DNA of 64,000 nucleotides from Qipengyuania_C sp046254955 (GCF_046254955.1 NZ_JBJXRG010000001.1:1674001-1738000), one strand, 5' to 3'; shown: positions 34,023 to 42,973, numbered from the stretch's first letter. Made by a program: numbers and translations. Notes: generated from the sequence alone by a model not told the origin.

Positions 34023-34805
34023 ATGACTATGCGCGAACGCGTGACCGGCTGGGTGGAAAATCGCCGGTTCGAGCATTTCATCACGGCCATTATCGTGCTC
34101 AACGCTATCGGCCTGGGACTGGAGACAATGCCTTCGGTGATGGCTGATTACGGCCCAACCATCATTGCGCTGGACCGGCTGGCAATTGGGATCTTCGTGG
34201 TCGAGCTGGCGCTCAAGCTGTTTGCCTATCGCGGATCATTTTTTCGCAGCGGCTGGAATGTTTTCGACCTTGTCATCGTCAGCGTCGCACTTGTTCCCGC
34301 GAGCCAGCAATTCTCAGTACTGCGCGCGCTGAGAGTATTGCGAGCGCTGCGTCTTGTTTCGGTCGTGCCGAGCATGCGCAAGGTTATTGTCGGGCTCTTC
34401 AGCGCAATTCCGAGCATCGGTACGGTAATCGTGATGCTCTTGCTATTGTTCTACATCAGCGCCGTGATGGCCACCAAGCTGTTCGGCGAAGCCTTCCCGC
34501 AATGGTTCGGCACGCTCGGGGAGTCGCTTTACTCGCTATTCCAGATCATGACGCTCGAAAGCTGGTCGATGGGCATCGTGCGCCCGGTGATGGAAGTATT
34601 CCCCTATGCGTGGGCGTTCTTCGTCCCCTTCATTCTGCTCACCAGCTTCATCGTCCTCAACCTTTTCATCGGTGTGATCGTCAACGCGATGGCTGAAGCG
34701 AATGATGAGGAAGCGCACAGTGAGCGCGAGGAAATTCTCATCGAGTTGCGTGGGCTGCGTGAAGAAGTGCGCGCATTGCGCAAGCCTGCGGATAAAGGCG
34801 GCTGA
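34023..34805 (+). CDS. Voltage-gated sodium channel, bacterial NaChBac/NavMs type
   Basis: A 260-residue single-domain channel that would form a tetramer in the inner membrane. Helices S1-S4 lie in 15-115. S4 has four arginines at three-residue spacing (LRALRVLRALR, Arg101, 104, 107, 110). The selectivity filter is TLESWS at 177-182, the sequence of sodium-selective bacterial channels. S6 is about 200-225, followed by a Glu/Arg coiled coil typical of the C-terminal bundle. The ATG at 34023 has AGGAG 7 bases upstream. Single gene before parC; role likely sodium entry in motility or pH balance. Confidence 0.93.
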   Translation: MTMRERVTGWVENRRFEHFITAIIVLNAIGLGLETMPSVMADYGPTIIALDRLAIGIFVVELALKLFAYRGSFFRSGWNVFDLVIVSVALVPASQQFSVLRALRVLRALRLVSVVPSMRKVIVGLFSAIPSIGTVIVMLLLLFYISAVMATKLFGEAFPQWFGTLGESLYSLFQIMTLESWSMGIVRPVMEVFPYAWAFFVPFILLTSFIVLNLFIGVIVNAMAEANDEEAHSEREEILIELRGLREEVRALRKPADKGG

Positions 34806-34866
34806 GCCGAATATCTTTATGACGGCGCCCTTCCGAATAAGGGTGCGCTGTTGCTAAGCGAGCGCC

Positions 34867-37176
34867 ATGTCCAGTGTGACCGAAGATACCGAATCCGATC
34901 CGTTCGATGCGATCGTCGATGCCCCATTCGATTCCGCGCTGGAAGAGCGCTATCTCGTCTATGCGCTTTCGACGATCACGGCCCGCTCGCTGCCCGACCT
35001 GCGCGACGGTCTGAAGCCAGTCCATCGCCGCCTGCTGTGGACCATGCGGCAATTGAAGCTCGATCCTACCAATACCTTTAAAAAATCCGCGCGCGTGGTG
35101 GGCGAGGTGATCGGCAAGTATCACCCGCATGGCGATACGGCGGCTTACGACGCAATGGTGCGCCTCGCGCAGGATTTTTCGCTGCGTTACCCACTGGTTG
35201 AAGGCCAGGGGAACTTTGGCAATATCGATGGCGATAACGCGGCGGCCTACCGCTACACTGAAGCGCGGCTGACGCGCACCGCGATGCAGCTGATGGCTGG
35301 GCTCGATGAAGGCACTGTCGATTTCATCCCGACCTATAATGGCGAAGAACATGAACCGGACATCATGCCGGGCCTCTTTCCCAACCTTCTGGCCAACGGC
35401 GCAAGCGGGATCGCGGTGGGCATGGCGACCAGCATTCCGAGCCACAATGTCAGCGAAGTGATCGATGCCACGCTCGAGCTGATCGACAATCCGCATGTCG
35501 AGCATCCGCGCCTGATGGAGCTGTTCCAGGGTCCGGATTTCGCAACAGGCGGGCTTATCGTCGATAGCGCCGAGAGTATTACGCAGGCCTATGAAACGGG
35601 GCGCGGATCGTTCCGGGTGCGTGGCAGGTTCTTCTCTGAAGAGGCCGAAAAAAAGGAAGATCGCGAAGCCGGGATCGAGCGCCAGAAGGGCGGTGGCTAC
35701 CAACTGGTGATCAGCGAAATTCCTTACCAGGTGCAGAAGGGTAAGCTGATTGAGCAAATCGCGCAGGCGATTGCCGACAAAAAGCTGCCAATCCTCGAAG
35801 ATGTCCGCGACGAAAGCGATGAGCAGGTCCGCATCGTGCTGGTGCCACGCAGCCGCAATGTCGATCCTGAGCTGCTCAAGGAATCGCTCTACAAGCTGAC
35901 CGATCTGGAGACGCGCTTCTCGCTCAACCTCAACGTCCTCGATGCAACCCGCACTCCGATGGTGATGGGTCTGAAGGAGCTGCTCGAGAACTGGGTGCGC
36001 AGCCAGATCGATATCCTTCAGCGGCGCACCCGGCATCGGCTTGAGCAAATCGCCAAGCGGCTGGAGCTGGTCGAAGGCTATATCATCGCTTTCCTCAACC
36101 TCGACCGGGTGATCGAGATCATCCGCACTGAGGATGAGCCCAAGCCGGTGATGATGGAGGAATTCAAGCTCACTGACCGGCAGGCCGAAGCGATCCTCAA
36201 CATGCGGCTGCGCAGCTTGCGCAAGCTGGAGGAAATGCAGCTGCGCGATGAGAAGACCGCGCTGCTGGAAGAGCAGGAAGAGCTCGAGACATTGCTCGGA
36301 TCGGCGGCCCGCCAACGCACGCGACTGAAGCGCGATATGAAGGCGCTGCAGAAAGAATACGGCCTCGATACCGAGCTCGGCGCGCGGCGCACAACTATCG
36401 CCGAGGCTGCTCCGGCGGTCGAGTTCAGCATGGACGCGATGATCGAGAAGGAGCCGGTCACGGTCATCCTTTCGGAAAAGGGCTGGATCCGCGCGGCCAA
36501 GGGGCACGTCGAACTGGGCGAGGATGGCTGCGGCGACTTCAAATACAAGGAAGGCGACGGGCCGGGATTTGCGCTCCATGTCCAGACCACCGACAAGCTG
36601 TTGGTGGCTGCTGATGACGGCCGTTTCTTCACCGTAGGTGCAGACAAGCTGCCCGGTGCGCGCGGCTTTGGCGAGCCCTTGCGCAATACTGTTGATATCG
36701 ATGCTGCGGCGCAGATCGTAGCCATGGTGCTCCATCGTGAGAAAAGCCGCGTGCTGCTTGCCGCGAGCAATGGCAAGGGCTTTGCAACCTATACCGCCGA
36801 CCTGCTCGCCGAAACACGCAAAGGGCGGCAAGTGGTCAACCTGAAAGGTGACGCCAAGCTGATTGTGGTGCGTCCGATCGATGGGGCTCATGACCACGTT
36901 GCGGTAGTAGGCGACAACCGCAAGCTGGTTGTCTTCAACCTCGAGGAAGTGCCCGAACTGGGACGGGGGCAGGGCGTCGTCTTGCAGCGCTACCGCGATG
37001 GCGGGCTATCCGATGCCAAGACCTTCAAGCTTGAGGACGGTCTCAGCTGGCCGATGGGCGGGAAGGGCGACCGCACGCGCACCGAGCAGGAAATGTGGCA
37101 GTGGAAAGTCGCGCGGGGCGGGGCAGGCCGTTTGCCGCCACAGGGCTTCCCGCGCGACAACAAGTTCGGAAATTAG
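34867..37176 (+). CDS. parC: DNA topoisomerase IV subunit A
   Basis: Decatenating type IIA topoisomerase subunit, 769 residues. The active-site tyrosine is Tyr130 in AAAYRYTEARLT. The quinolone region reads KYHPHGDTAAYDAMVRLAQ, with Thr91 and Asp95 at the positions equal to E. coli Ser80 and Glu84. The winged-helix/tower domain is followed by a coiled coil and a beta-propeller C-terminal domain of five to six blades. No parE is adjacent. A minus-strand terminator for the next gene starts 10 bases after the stop. Confidence 0.96.
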   Translation: MSSVTEDTESDPFDAIVDAPFDSALEERYLVYALSTITARSLPDLRDGLKPVHRRLLWTMRQLKLDPTNTFKKSARVVGEVIGKYHPHGDTAAYDAMVRLAQDFSLRYPLVEGQGNFGNIDGDNAAAYRYTEARLTRTAMQLMAGLDEGTVDFIPTYNGEEHEPDIMPGLFPNLLANGASGIAVGMATSIPSHNVSEVIDATLELIDNPHVEHPRLMELFQGPDFATGGLIVDSAESITQAYETGRGSFRVRGRFFSEEAEKKEDREAGIERQKGGGYQLVISEIPYQVQKGKLIEQIAQAIADKKLPILEDVRDESDEQVRIVLVPRSRNVDPELLKESLYKLTDLETRFSLNLNVLDATRTPMVMGLKELLENWVRSQIDILQRRTRHRLEQIAKRLELVEGYIIAFLNLDRVIEIIRTEDEPKPVMMEEFKLTDRQAEAILNMRLRSLRKLEEMQLRDEKTALLEEQEELETLLGSAARQRTRLKRDMKALQKEYGLDTELGARRTTIAEAAPAVEFSMDAMIEKEPVTVILSEKGWIRAAKGHVELGEDGCGDFKYKEGDGPGFALHVQTTDKLLVAADDGRFFTVGADKLPGARGFGEPLRNTVDIDAAAQIVAMVLHREKSRVLLAASNGKGFATYTADLLAETRKGRQVVNLKGDAKLIVVRPIDGAHDHVAVVGDNRKLVVFNLEEVPELGRGQGVVLQRYRDGGLSDAKTFKLEDGLSWPMGGKGDRTRTEQEMWQWKVARGGAGRLPPQGFPRDNKFGN

Positions 37177-37185
37177 GACAACATA

Positions 37186-37218
37186 GAAAAAGGGCCGGAA
37201 GAATCGCTCCCCCGGCCC
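37186..37218 (-). terminator. Rho-independent terminator of the periplasmic-protein gene
   Basis: GGGCCGG (37192-37198) and CCGGCCC (37212-37218) form the stem; on the minus strand it is followed by TTTTTC (37191-37186). It serves the minus-strand gene ending at 37244 and may also form on the parC transcript. Confidence 0.75.
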
Positions 37219-37243
37219 GAATTCCTAGATACTGGAAAGAAGC

Positions 37244-37786
37244 TTAGCCGCCCACTGCTTCCAGCGCTGCCATGATGTCGGCATGATTGGCGAGAGCCAT
37301 CAGCGCGCCTTCACCGTCTACACCGAACAGGTTGCGGGGCAGTGTGACCAGTGTTTCGTCTTCGGCCTTCACAATAACGTTGTCGCCAATGAACTCATCA
37401 ACCATGCCGAGCGGCTGCTCGTCCGCAGTGATAACCGGCGCGCCTACCACGAGCGCGGCCTGGAGCTTGGCAGCAGCTTCCGCTTCTGCGGCAGCCTGAG
37501 CTTCGGCCATCGCCGCTTCCTGTTGCGCCAGTTGAGCGGTCATCATCTCGTCGAGCTGTGTCTTGCTGATATTCAGCGTCGGTCCGGCTTCGCCGGTGCC
37601 GAAAGCATTTGCCGGCAGCGGGACCTGATGCATGCCGGTATCGATAGTAACCGTTGTGCCATCATTCGCAATGACCTGGCCGATCGGGGCATCGTCATTG
37701 CCCATCACCGTCGAGCCGACATCCTGGGCCATGGCCGGCGAGGCGGTCAGAACCAGTGCCGCGGCGGCGAGTTTAGCAAGCTTCAT
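37244..37786 (-). CDS. Periplasmic protein with two PRC-barrel-like modules and a coiled coil
   Basis: A 180-residue exported protein with signal peptide ending SPAMAQ. Two similar modules are visible: residues ~24-65 (VMGNDDAPIGQVIANDGTTV...VPLPANAF) and ~115-160 (VITADEQPLGMVDEFIGDNV...VTLPRNLF). Each has a DxxPxG turn, hydrophobic strands, and an LPxNxF end, resembling half PRC-barrels. An Ala/Glu/Gln-rich helix (about 82-112) links them. Function unknown. Single gene with its own terminator. Confidence 0.75.
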   Translation of the reverse strand: MKLAKLAAAALVLTASPAMAQDVGSTVMGNDDAPIGQVIANDGTTVTIDTGMHQVPLPANAFGTGEAGPTLNISKTQLDEMMTAQLAQQEAAMAEAQAAAEAEAAAKLQAALVVGAPVITADEQPLGMVDEFIGDNVIVKAEDETLVTLPRNLFGVDGEGALMALANHADIMAALEAVGG

Positions 37787-38044
37787 TCAATCTCTCCGTA
37801 TTCTTTCAATCGTCATGCGCTCTCGCACACGCGAAACGCGCGATAGGCGAAAGTGCGGGAAATGTTAGCGCCAGACCGTGGCAGGCCAGTTGCATTTCTT
37901 CGGAAACGCTGCGCGTGGTTCACTGCCGGAAAGCAGCCGGGGCCCTTTTCCATTTTACAGTGCTGGAAGCAACCCCCGTGCCCTCCCTTCTAATGATAGT
38001 CGATGAAGGCGAGATGAAGGAACGGTTCAGTTTCAGTGGCTTGA

Positions 38045-39220
38045 TCAGCGATGCAGCATCTCATCGTTGAGAAATCGGTCAACTACCGCGCGATCGGGAA
38101 ATCCTTCCGCAACCCAGCGATCCTCGATCTGCCGCAGGATTGTGGCGACTTCGGGCCCGGCAGAAATGCCGCGAGCAACGATCTCGCCGCCCTTCAGCGG
38201 AAAACGCGGAATCTCCCACCCACTGATTGTGTCAACTGAAGCGCCAGACAACAAAAGGCGGTCAATGGCGCATGCGCGCCCATGCCGGTAGGCCAGGGCC
38301 TGGGGGCTCTCCTTATCGTGTGGCGACCGCTCAGACGCGCAGGCCAGTCGCTCGCGTTTTTTCCGCGATAGACGCAGACGCACTGCTACACTCTCTGCCA
38401 CAGCCCGGATTGGTGGGAGTAAAGCAGCGAGCCGTCGTAACGGATCCGGTTCGATCCCGTTCGCCAGCTCGTTCGCGACAAGCTTGGCTAAAGAACCAAT
38501 TTCCTTGGGAGTCGCTTCTGGCAGGACTTCGCCCAGCACGCCCAACTCTCGCATGCGCGCGGCAGTCTCGGCAGGGTCAGGCAGCCCCAGCAGCGAAGAA
38601 AGCTCCATGGCAACCCGCTCACGCGAAAGACCGCGCAATCCTTCGGCCAGTTCGGAGCAGGCCTCCTCGGCTTGCGGATCAAGCTTGGAGCCAAACCGCG
38701 TCTGAAAACGGAAGTAGCGTAGGATGCGCAGGTAATCCTCACGGATCCGCTGCCTTGCATCGCCGATAAACTGAACACGGCCCGCTTCGAGATCTTCAAG
38801 CCCGCCAAAGTAATCGCTGATTATGAGCGATACCGGATCAGCATACAGCGCATTGATGGTGAAATCGCGGCGACTGGCATCCTCTTGCCACTCGGTCGAA
38901 TATTCGACCTTGGCGTGGCGTCCATCGGTTTCGACATCCTTGCGCAGCGTGGTCACTTCGACCGGACCATCGTCGAGAACCGCTGTAATGGTCCCGTGGT
39001 CGATCCCGGTTGGCGCGGTCTTGATGCCAGCCTTAGTGCAGGCCGCAATAACCTCTTGCGGTGTCAGCATGGTAGCCGCGTCAACATCGCGCACGTCTGC
39101 GCCCAACAGTGTATCGCGCACCGCGCCGCCGACCCAGCGCAGCTTGTCGTGTCCCAAGGCTGCGACCAGTGCGGCAAGATCCGCGCGCTGTGTCCAGGGT
39201 GCCGCAGGCAACTGACTCAT
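38045..39220 (-). CDS. cca: tRNA CCA-adding enzyme / poly(A) polymerase-type nucleotidyltransferase
   Basis: A 391-residue class II tRNA nucleotidyltransferase. The catalytic loop is RWVGGAVRDTLLG, with DVRDVDAAT giving the metal Asp pair; EVTTLRKD and SRRDFTINALYADP follow. An RNA-binding helical domain fills the C-terminal half. It repairs or adds the 3' CCA end, although the tRNA-Val in this window already encodes CCA. The ATG at 39220 overlaps the nudix stop (ATGA), so the genes form an operon with the DUF1285 gene. Confidence 0.9.
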   Translation of the reverse strand: MSQLPAAPWTQRADLAALVAALGHDKLRWVGGAVRDTLLGADVRDVDAATMLTPQEVIAACTKAGIKTAPTGIDHGTITAVLDDGPVEVTTLRKDVETDGRHAKVEYSTEWQEDASRRDFTINALYADPVSLIISDYFGGLEDLEAGRVQFIGDARQRIREDYLRILRYFRFQTRFGSKLDPQAEEACSELAEGLRGLSRERVAMELSSLLGLPDPAETAARMRELGVLGEVLPEATPKEIGSLAKLVANELANGIEPDPLRRLAALLPPIRAVAESVAVRLRLSRKKRERLACASERSPHDKESPQALAYRHGRACAIDRLLLSGASVDTISGWEIPRFPLKGGEIVARGISAGPEVATILRQIEDRWVAEGFPDRAVVDRFLNDEMLHR

Positions 39221-39840
39221 GGCAGGCGCTCCATATTGCCGTGCCAAGCGATGCGGCGCGAGAGATTTGCGATGATCGCTGCGGTCACGCCCCAGATTCG
39301 AAATCCCTGGTAATTCATCTCGAGGTAGCGGCGCATGTCGCCGCGCCAGAATACCTCGTGCTCGGTCCAGCTCGAGTGGTCCATGAGCAGGCCCAGCGGC
39401 GCTTCGAACCAATCTTCCACTTCGCTGGGGTTCGGCTTGAGCGGCAAGTTCGGCGGAACCACGCCCAGCACCGGTGTCACGTCGAAACCTGTTCCTGTCT
39501 GGTAGCGGTCGGTGGTTCCAATCACGCGCACCTTGCTCGGGTGCAACTCCAGTTCCTCATGCGCCTCGCGCAAAGCTGCGGTTATCGCGTCCTCGCCCTT
39601 ATCGAGTTTACCGCCAGGAAAGGCAACTTGCCCGGGGTGATCGCGCATATCGGCCGGTCGCTTGGTCAGGATTACGCCCGGACCGCCTTCCTCTTCACGG
39701 CGTTCGGTGACCGCGATCAGCACCGCCGCATCGGCGGTCCGTTCGGCATTGGCGAAACGCGCATCGGACAAGAGATCTGGAATTTCCTCCCGGTGCCCAT
39801 CCTCGAACAGCGAAGTGAGATGGTCGAACAACGCACTCAT
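39217..39840 (-). CDS. Nudix hydrolase, CoA pyrophosphatase-like
   Basis: A 207-residue Nudix protein. The Nudix box runs GGKLDKGEDAITAALREA then HEELEL, and upstream is MRDHPGQVAFPGG, the pattern of the CoAse (NudL/PCD1) branch, which cuts coenzyme A to 4'-phosphopantetheine and ADP. It sits between DUF1285 (ATGA overlap) and cca (ATGA overlap), a conserved trio in sphingomonads. Family firm; substrate inferred. Confidence 0.9.
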   Translation of the reverse strand: MSALFDHLTSLFEDGHREEIPDLLSDARFANAERTADAAVLIAVTERREEEGGPGVILTKRPADMRDHPGQVAFPGGKLDKGEDAITAALREAHEELELHPSKVRVIGTTDRYQTGTGFDVTPVLGVVPPNLPLKPNPSEVEDWFEAPLGLLMDHSSWTEHEVFWRGDMRRYLEMNYQGFRIWGVTAAIIANLSRRIAWHGNMERLP

Positions 39841-40397
39841 TGTGGCACCAGGCTGAACCGTACACCTTGGCTTGAGACGGCCCAGCCGTTCGCCTCGTCG
39901 CTGCCTTGGGCAATCGCGATCTCTGCTAGCTGCGCCCAGGTGCTACGATTGAGCCGCGCTTCGCAGCCTCGCCTGACGTGCAGGTAGACGGCTGGATTGT
40001 CCGCGTCCCCGGCAGCGCGCAGCGCATTGTCGGGGCCTGCGACAATGAGTTCATCGGTATTGAGGCGGAAGGCGAGACCGCCGTCCTTTTCGACCACATC
40101 GGTGGCGACGAAACAGGCATCCTCGACTTCGATGGAGAGCTTCTCGAACGGGGTGACCAGCCAGTAGGAACCATCCTCCTCACGCCGCAGGAGGCCCGAA
40201 AATGCGCGGACCATGGCCTGCCTCTGGATCGGTGAACCTTCGTGATACCACGTCCCGTCGGCGGCGATCCGCATCTGGCTTTCGCCGGAACGCTCGGGCG
40301 CCCAACCTTCCACCGGCGGCAACTTGCGTGCGGCAACCTGCTCGGCAATCTCGGCCAAGGAAAGGCCGGCGAGCTCTGGGGGTGGTTCGTAAGGCAT
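39837..40397 (-). CDS. DUF1285 protein
   Basis: A 186-residue protein of the DUF1285 family. Seen segments are LSLAEIAEQVAARKLPPVEG, RIAADGTWYHEGSPI, MVRAFSGLLRREEDGSYW, LVTPFEKLSIEVEDACFVA and FSLVPQ at the C-terminus. Role unknown; members are commonly encoded directly before a Nudix and cca gene as here. The ATG at 40397 is chosen; a longer reading to 40691 would run through a palindromic repeat and is rejected. Confidence 0.88.
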   Translation of the reverse strand: MPYEPPPELAGLSLAEIAEQVAARKLPPVEGWAPERSGESQMRIAADGTWYHEGSPIQRQAMVRAFSGLLRREEDGSYWLVTPFEKLSIEVEDACFVATDVVEKDGGLAFRLNTDELIVAGPDNALRAAGDADNPAVYLHVRRGCEARLNRSTWAQLAEIAIAQGSDEANGWAVSSQGVRFSLVPQ

Positions 40398-40472
40398 GGT
40401 CGGCTCGACCGATGCCAGATCAGCCCTCGCTCGCCAAGTGAGTCTGTGTACTCGCCTAACGGCTCGGACGGC

Positions 40473-40551
40473 ACCGGCCCACTCCCCCTCCCAACCACCC
40501 GATAGGGTGACCGGCATGATATCGGGTGGTTGGGAGGGGGAGTGGGCTGGT
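40473..40551. repeat. Large palindromic repeat, copy 2
   Basis: Left arm 40477-40504 and right arm 40520-40547 are perfect 28-bp inverted copies (core CTCCCCCTCCCAACCACCC), extendable to 32 bp with one G-U pair (40473-40551). The loop is 15 bases. The core matches copy 1 at 11241-11316 and so does the right flank (GGGAAGC then CGGA), followed here by a smaller hairpin GGAAGC...GCTTCC. It lies between a GNAT gene and the DUF1285 gene. Confidence 0.85.
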
Positions 40552-40588
40552 ACCGCTAGGGAAGCACGGAGGTGCTTCCAGCACGCGA

Positions 40589-41110
40589 TCAACGGTTCCA
40601 GGGCACGAGCATACCTTCCACTGGCAAGATCGCAGGGTTGCCGGTCCTCGCCAGCAGGCGGTCGCGGTCGAACGGGCCGGGGCAGTGCCACTTGCCAGTG
40701 TTCTGCGCCGAAAAACCCCAGCGCCCATAGTAGGGCTCATCGCCGATCAGCACCTGCGGCAGGGGCGGGGCGCCGCTTTCGAAGCCGGCATCGATTGCGC
40801 CCAGCGATGCTGCCATCAGCGCCTTGCCAAATCCCTCGCCTTGCAGGCCCGGAAGTACGGCCACCGGGCCAACCATCAGCAGCGGATGGGCACGGCCTTC
40901 CGGATCGATCAAGGCAATTGGCCAGCACTGGATCGTGCCCGCCAGCATGTCGTCCTCGTCGAGCACAGCAAAACTGAGCGCCTCGAGCCAATCCGCACCT
41001 TCGCGGATACGATAGGCTGTGCGCGCGTGGCGCCCCGGCCCGAAGGCTTCATCGAGCAATTGCTCGATTAGTGCAGGCTCGACCTGCGTAAGGGGAATGA
41101 TCGTCGCCAT
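40589..41110 (-). CDS. GNAT-family N-acetyltransferase
   Basis: A 173-residue protein of the GNAT/YhbS-like type. The acetyl-CoA loop is LPGLQGEGFGKALMAA, preceded by PLLMVGPVAVLP and followed by QVLIGDEPYYGRWGFSA. Begins MATIIPLTQVEPALIEQLLDEAFG. Substrate unknown. The ATG at 41110 is chosen over upstream alternatives because homologues begin near it. Single gene downstream of a PQQ-type dehydrogenase lipoprotein gene on the same strand (65-base gap). Confidence 0.88.
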   Translation of the reverse strand: MATIIPLTQVEPALIEQLLDEAFGPGRHARTAYRIREGADWLEALSFAVLDEDDMLAGTIQCWPIALIDPEGRAHPLLMVGPVAVLPGLQGEGFGKALMAASLGAIDAGFESGAPPLPQVLIGDEPYYGRWGFSAQNTGKWHCPGPFDRDRLLARTGNPAILPVEGMLVPWNR

Positions 41111-41175
41111 GGGCGCCGCGCCGATAGGGCGCAACGCAAACGGCAGCAAATGTTTTAAGTGAAACCGCCTTGGGG

Positions 41176-42351
41176 TCAGTTTGCAGGGGTCAGTTTGAGC
41201 AGGCGGCCTTCGCTGCCGTCTTCCAGCAGCCACAGTGCGCCGTCCGGCCCTTCGGTAACTGCGCGGATGCGATTGTCGAACTCGTAGCGCGCCACTTCGC
41301 GTGCCTTCTCACCGTCGAGATCGATATGGACCAGCGCCTGCGAGCTGAGGCCCGCGATCAGCATATCGCCGCGCCACGCACTGAACAGATCGCCCTTGAC
41401 CAAGGTCATGTCGCCCGGAGCAATGACCGGGGTCCAATGAACCAGCGGCTTGGTAAAGCCATCATCAGCAGTGTGATCGGGAATGTCGTCACCATTGTAG
41501 TGGTCACCGTTTGATCGCGTGGGCCAGCCGTAATTGTCACCCTCGGTCACAAGATTGAGCTCGTCTCCGCCAGCAGGGCCGTGTTCGACTTCCCACAGCC
41601 GACCTTCGAGATCATGCGCCATGCCGAGGATGTTGCGGTGCCCGTAGGACCAGATTTCCTCGCATGTGCAGTCATAGGTGGCGAAGGGATTACCAGCCGC
41701 AGCAGTGCCATCGAGATTGAGCCGTACGATCGAACCGACCGTATTGGACATGTCTTGCGCGGGGGTCAGCTTCTGGCGGTCGCCCGAGGCGACATAGAGA
41801 TACCGCCCGTCCGGGCTGAATTCGAGGCGGTGCGAATAGTGTCCCCGCCCGGTGACCTTGGGAGACTGACGCCAAATCACCTCTAGGTCGCGAATGTCGC
41901 AGCTGTCATGATCTTCGCAAACCAAGGTTCCGCGGCCGACCACTGCGCCGCGCGTGTCGCCATCGCCCGCTTCGGCCCAACTCAGGTAGATAGCCTTGCT
42001 CGTCGCATAATCGGGTGCGAAAGCGATATCGCCGAGGCCGCCCTGTCCGCCGTAATCCACTTCAGGAACGCCTGAGACAAAGCCCAGCTTGCCATTCGCG
42101 GTCTGGAAGAATTTGATCGACCCTTCCTTCTCGGTGATGAAGAGATTGCCGGTTCCGGGCTCGAATGCTGCAGCCCATGGCCGCGCAAATGTGCCCGTCT
42201 CTTCGATCGTGAAGGGTTCAGAGGAACTTTCGGGAGCTGTTGTCGAGGCAGCGATGGCAGAACCGCTATCCACCGTTGACATGTTGCCGCAGCTTGCGAG
42301 CGCAAAGGCGAGCGGGGATAGGGTGGCGGCGAGTTTCGCGAGTTGTGTCAT
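41176..42351 (-). CDS. PQQ-dependent sugar dehydrogenase-like lipoprotein
   Basis: A 391-residue lipoprotein (lipobox ALASC) with the six-bladed beta-propeller of soluble glucose/sorbosone dehydrogenases (GSDH, YliI-like). Family segments are RPWAAAFEPG, GQGGLGDIAFAPDY, YSHRLEFSPDG, EIWSYGHRNILGMAHD, EVEHGPAGGDELN and NYGWPTRSNGD. Such proteins oxidise sugar aldoses in the periplasm with PQQ. Substrate not known. Its ATG shares bases with the rnhB ATG on the other strand (see finding). A second paralogue lies at 45567. Confidence 0.9.
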   Translation of the reverse strand: MTQLAKLAATLSPLAFALASCGNMSTVDSGSAIAASTTAPESSSEPFTIEETGTFARPWAAAFEPGTGNLFITEKEGSIKFFQTANGKLGFVSGVPEVDYGGQGGLGDIAFAPDYATSKAIYLSWAEAGDGDTRGAVVGRGTLVCEDHDSCDIRDLEVIWRQSPKVTGRGHYSHRLEFSPDGRYLYVASGDRQKLTPAQDMSNTVGSIVRLNLDGTAAAGNPFATYDCTCEEIWSYGHRNILGMAHDLEGRLWEVEHGPAGGDELNLVTEGDNYGWPTRSNGDHYNGDDIPDHTADDGFTKPLVHWTPVIAPGDMTLVKGDLFSAWRGDMLIAGLSSQALVHIDLDGEKAREVARYEFDNRIRAVTEGPDGALWLLEDGSEGRLLKLTPAN

Positions 42352-42973
42352 GCTGTTTCAAACCCCTCAGAGCGATTTGGTTTCCGGGCCCGTGATAATC
42401 GGTGTCGATGAGGCCGGGCGCGGTCCCCTGGCAGGGCCGGTAGTGGCCGCCGCCGTCGTACTGGGCGAGGCCTACCCCGAAGGTCTGGACGACTCCAAGA
42501 AACTTTCGGCCAAACGTCGCGAAGCGCTCGACGAACAGATCCGCGAGACATGCCGGTGGGCGTTGTCCGTGGTCGAGCCGGTAGAGATAGACCGGATCAA
42601 TATCTTCGCTGCGACCATGACCGCGATGACACGCGCGGTCGCCACCCTGTGCGAGAAGCTGGAATGTGATCCGGGCGAAGTGCTGATCGATGGCAATATG
42701 ACGCCGCAGGGCAAGGTGGAAGGTTGGCATTGGCCCGCTCGCCCGATCGTGGGTGGCGACGGGATCGAGCCGTGCATCTCCGCCGCTTCGATCATCGCCA
42801 AGGTTCATCGTGACCGGCTGATGGTGGAAGCTGCCGAGCGCCACCCGCACTACGGCTGGGAACGCAACAAGGGCTATGGCACCGCCGAACATATGGCGGC
42901 GCTGCGAACACATGGTCCGACTCCGCTACACCGGCGCAGTTTTGCACCGGTGGCACAGCTGGAGCTGTTGTGA
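42350..42973 (+). CDS. rnhB: Ribonuclease HII
   Basis: Removes RNA from RNA-DNA hybrids and misincorporated ribonucleotides. The 207-residue protein carries GVDEAGRGPLAGPVVAAAV (two acidic metal ligands), LDDSKKLS, SIIAKVHRDRLM and YGWERNKGYGTAEH. The start ATG at 42350 overlaps the divergent dehydrogenase ATG in the string CATG; an in-frame GTG at 42391 is a possible later start. No strong Shine-Dalgarno is visible. A small lipoprotein gene and then ccrM follow. Confidence 0.94.
   Translation: MLFQTPQSDLVSGPVIIGVDEAGRGPLAGPVVAAAVVLGEAYPEGLDDSKKLSAKRREALDEQIRETCRWALSVVEPVEIDRINIFAATMTAMTRAVATLCEKLECDPGEVLIDGNMTPQGKVEGWHWPARPIVGGDGIEPCISAASIIAKVHRDRLMVEAAERHPHYGWERNKGYGTAEHMAALRTHGPTPLHRRSFAPVAQLELL

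Noticed and set aside
34738..36897. A 719-codon open frame on the minus strand opposite parC
   Set aside because: It lies entirely antisense to a certain gene. High GC in third codon positions keeps such frames open; the product has no recognisable domain.
40398..40691. Upstream extension of the DUF1285 gene
   Set aside because: It would translate through both arms of a palindromic repeat and into the GNAT gene.
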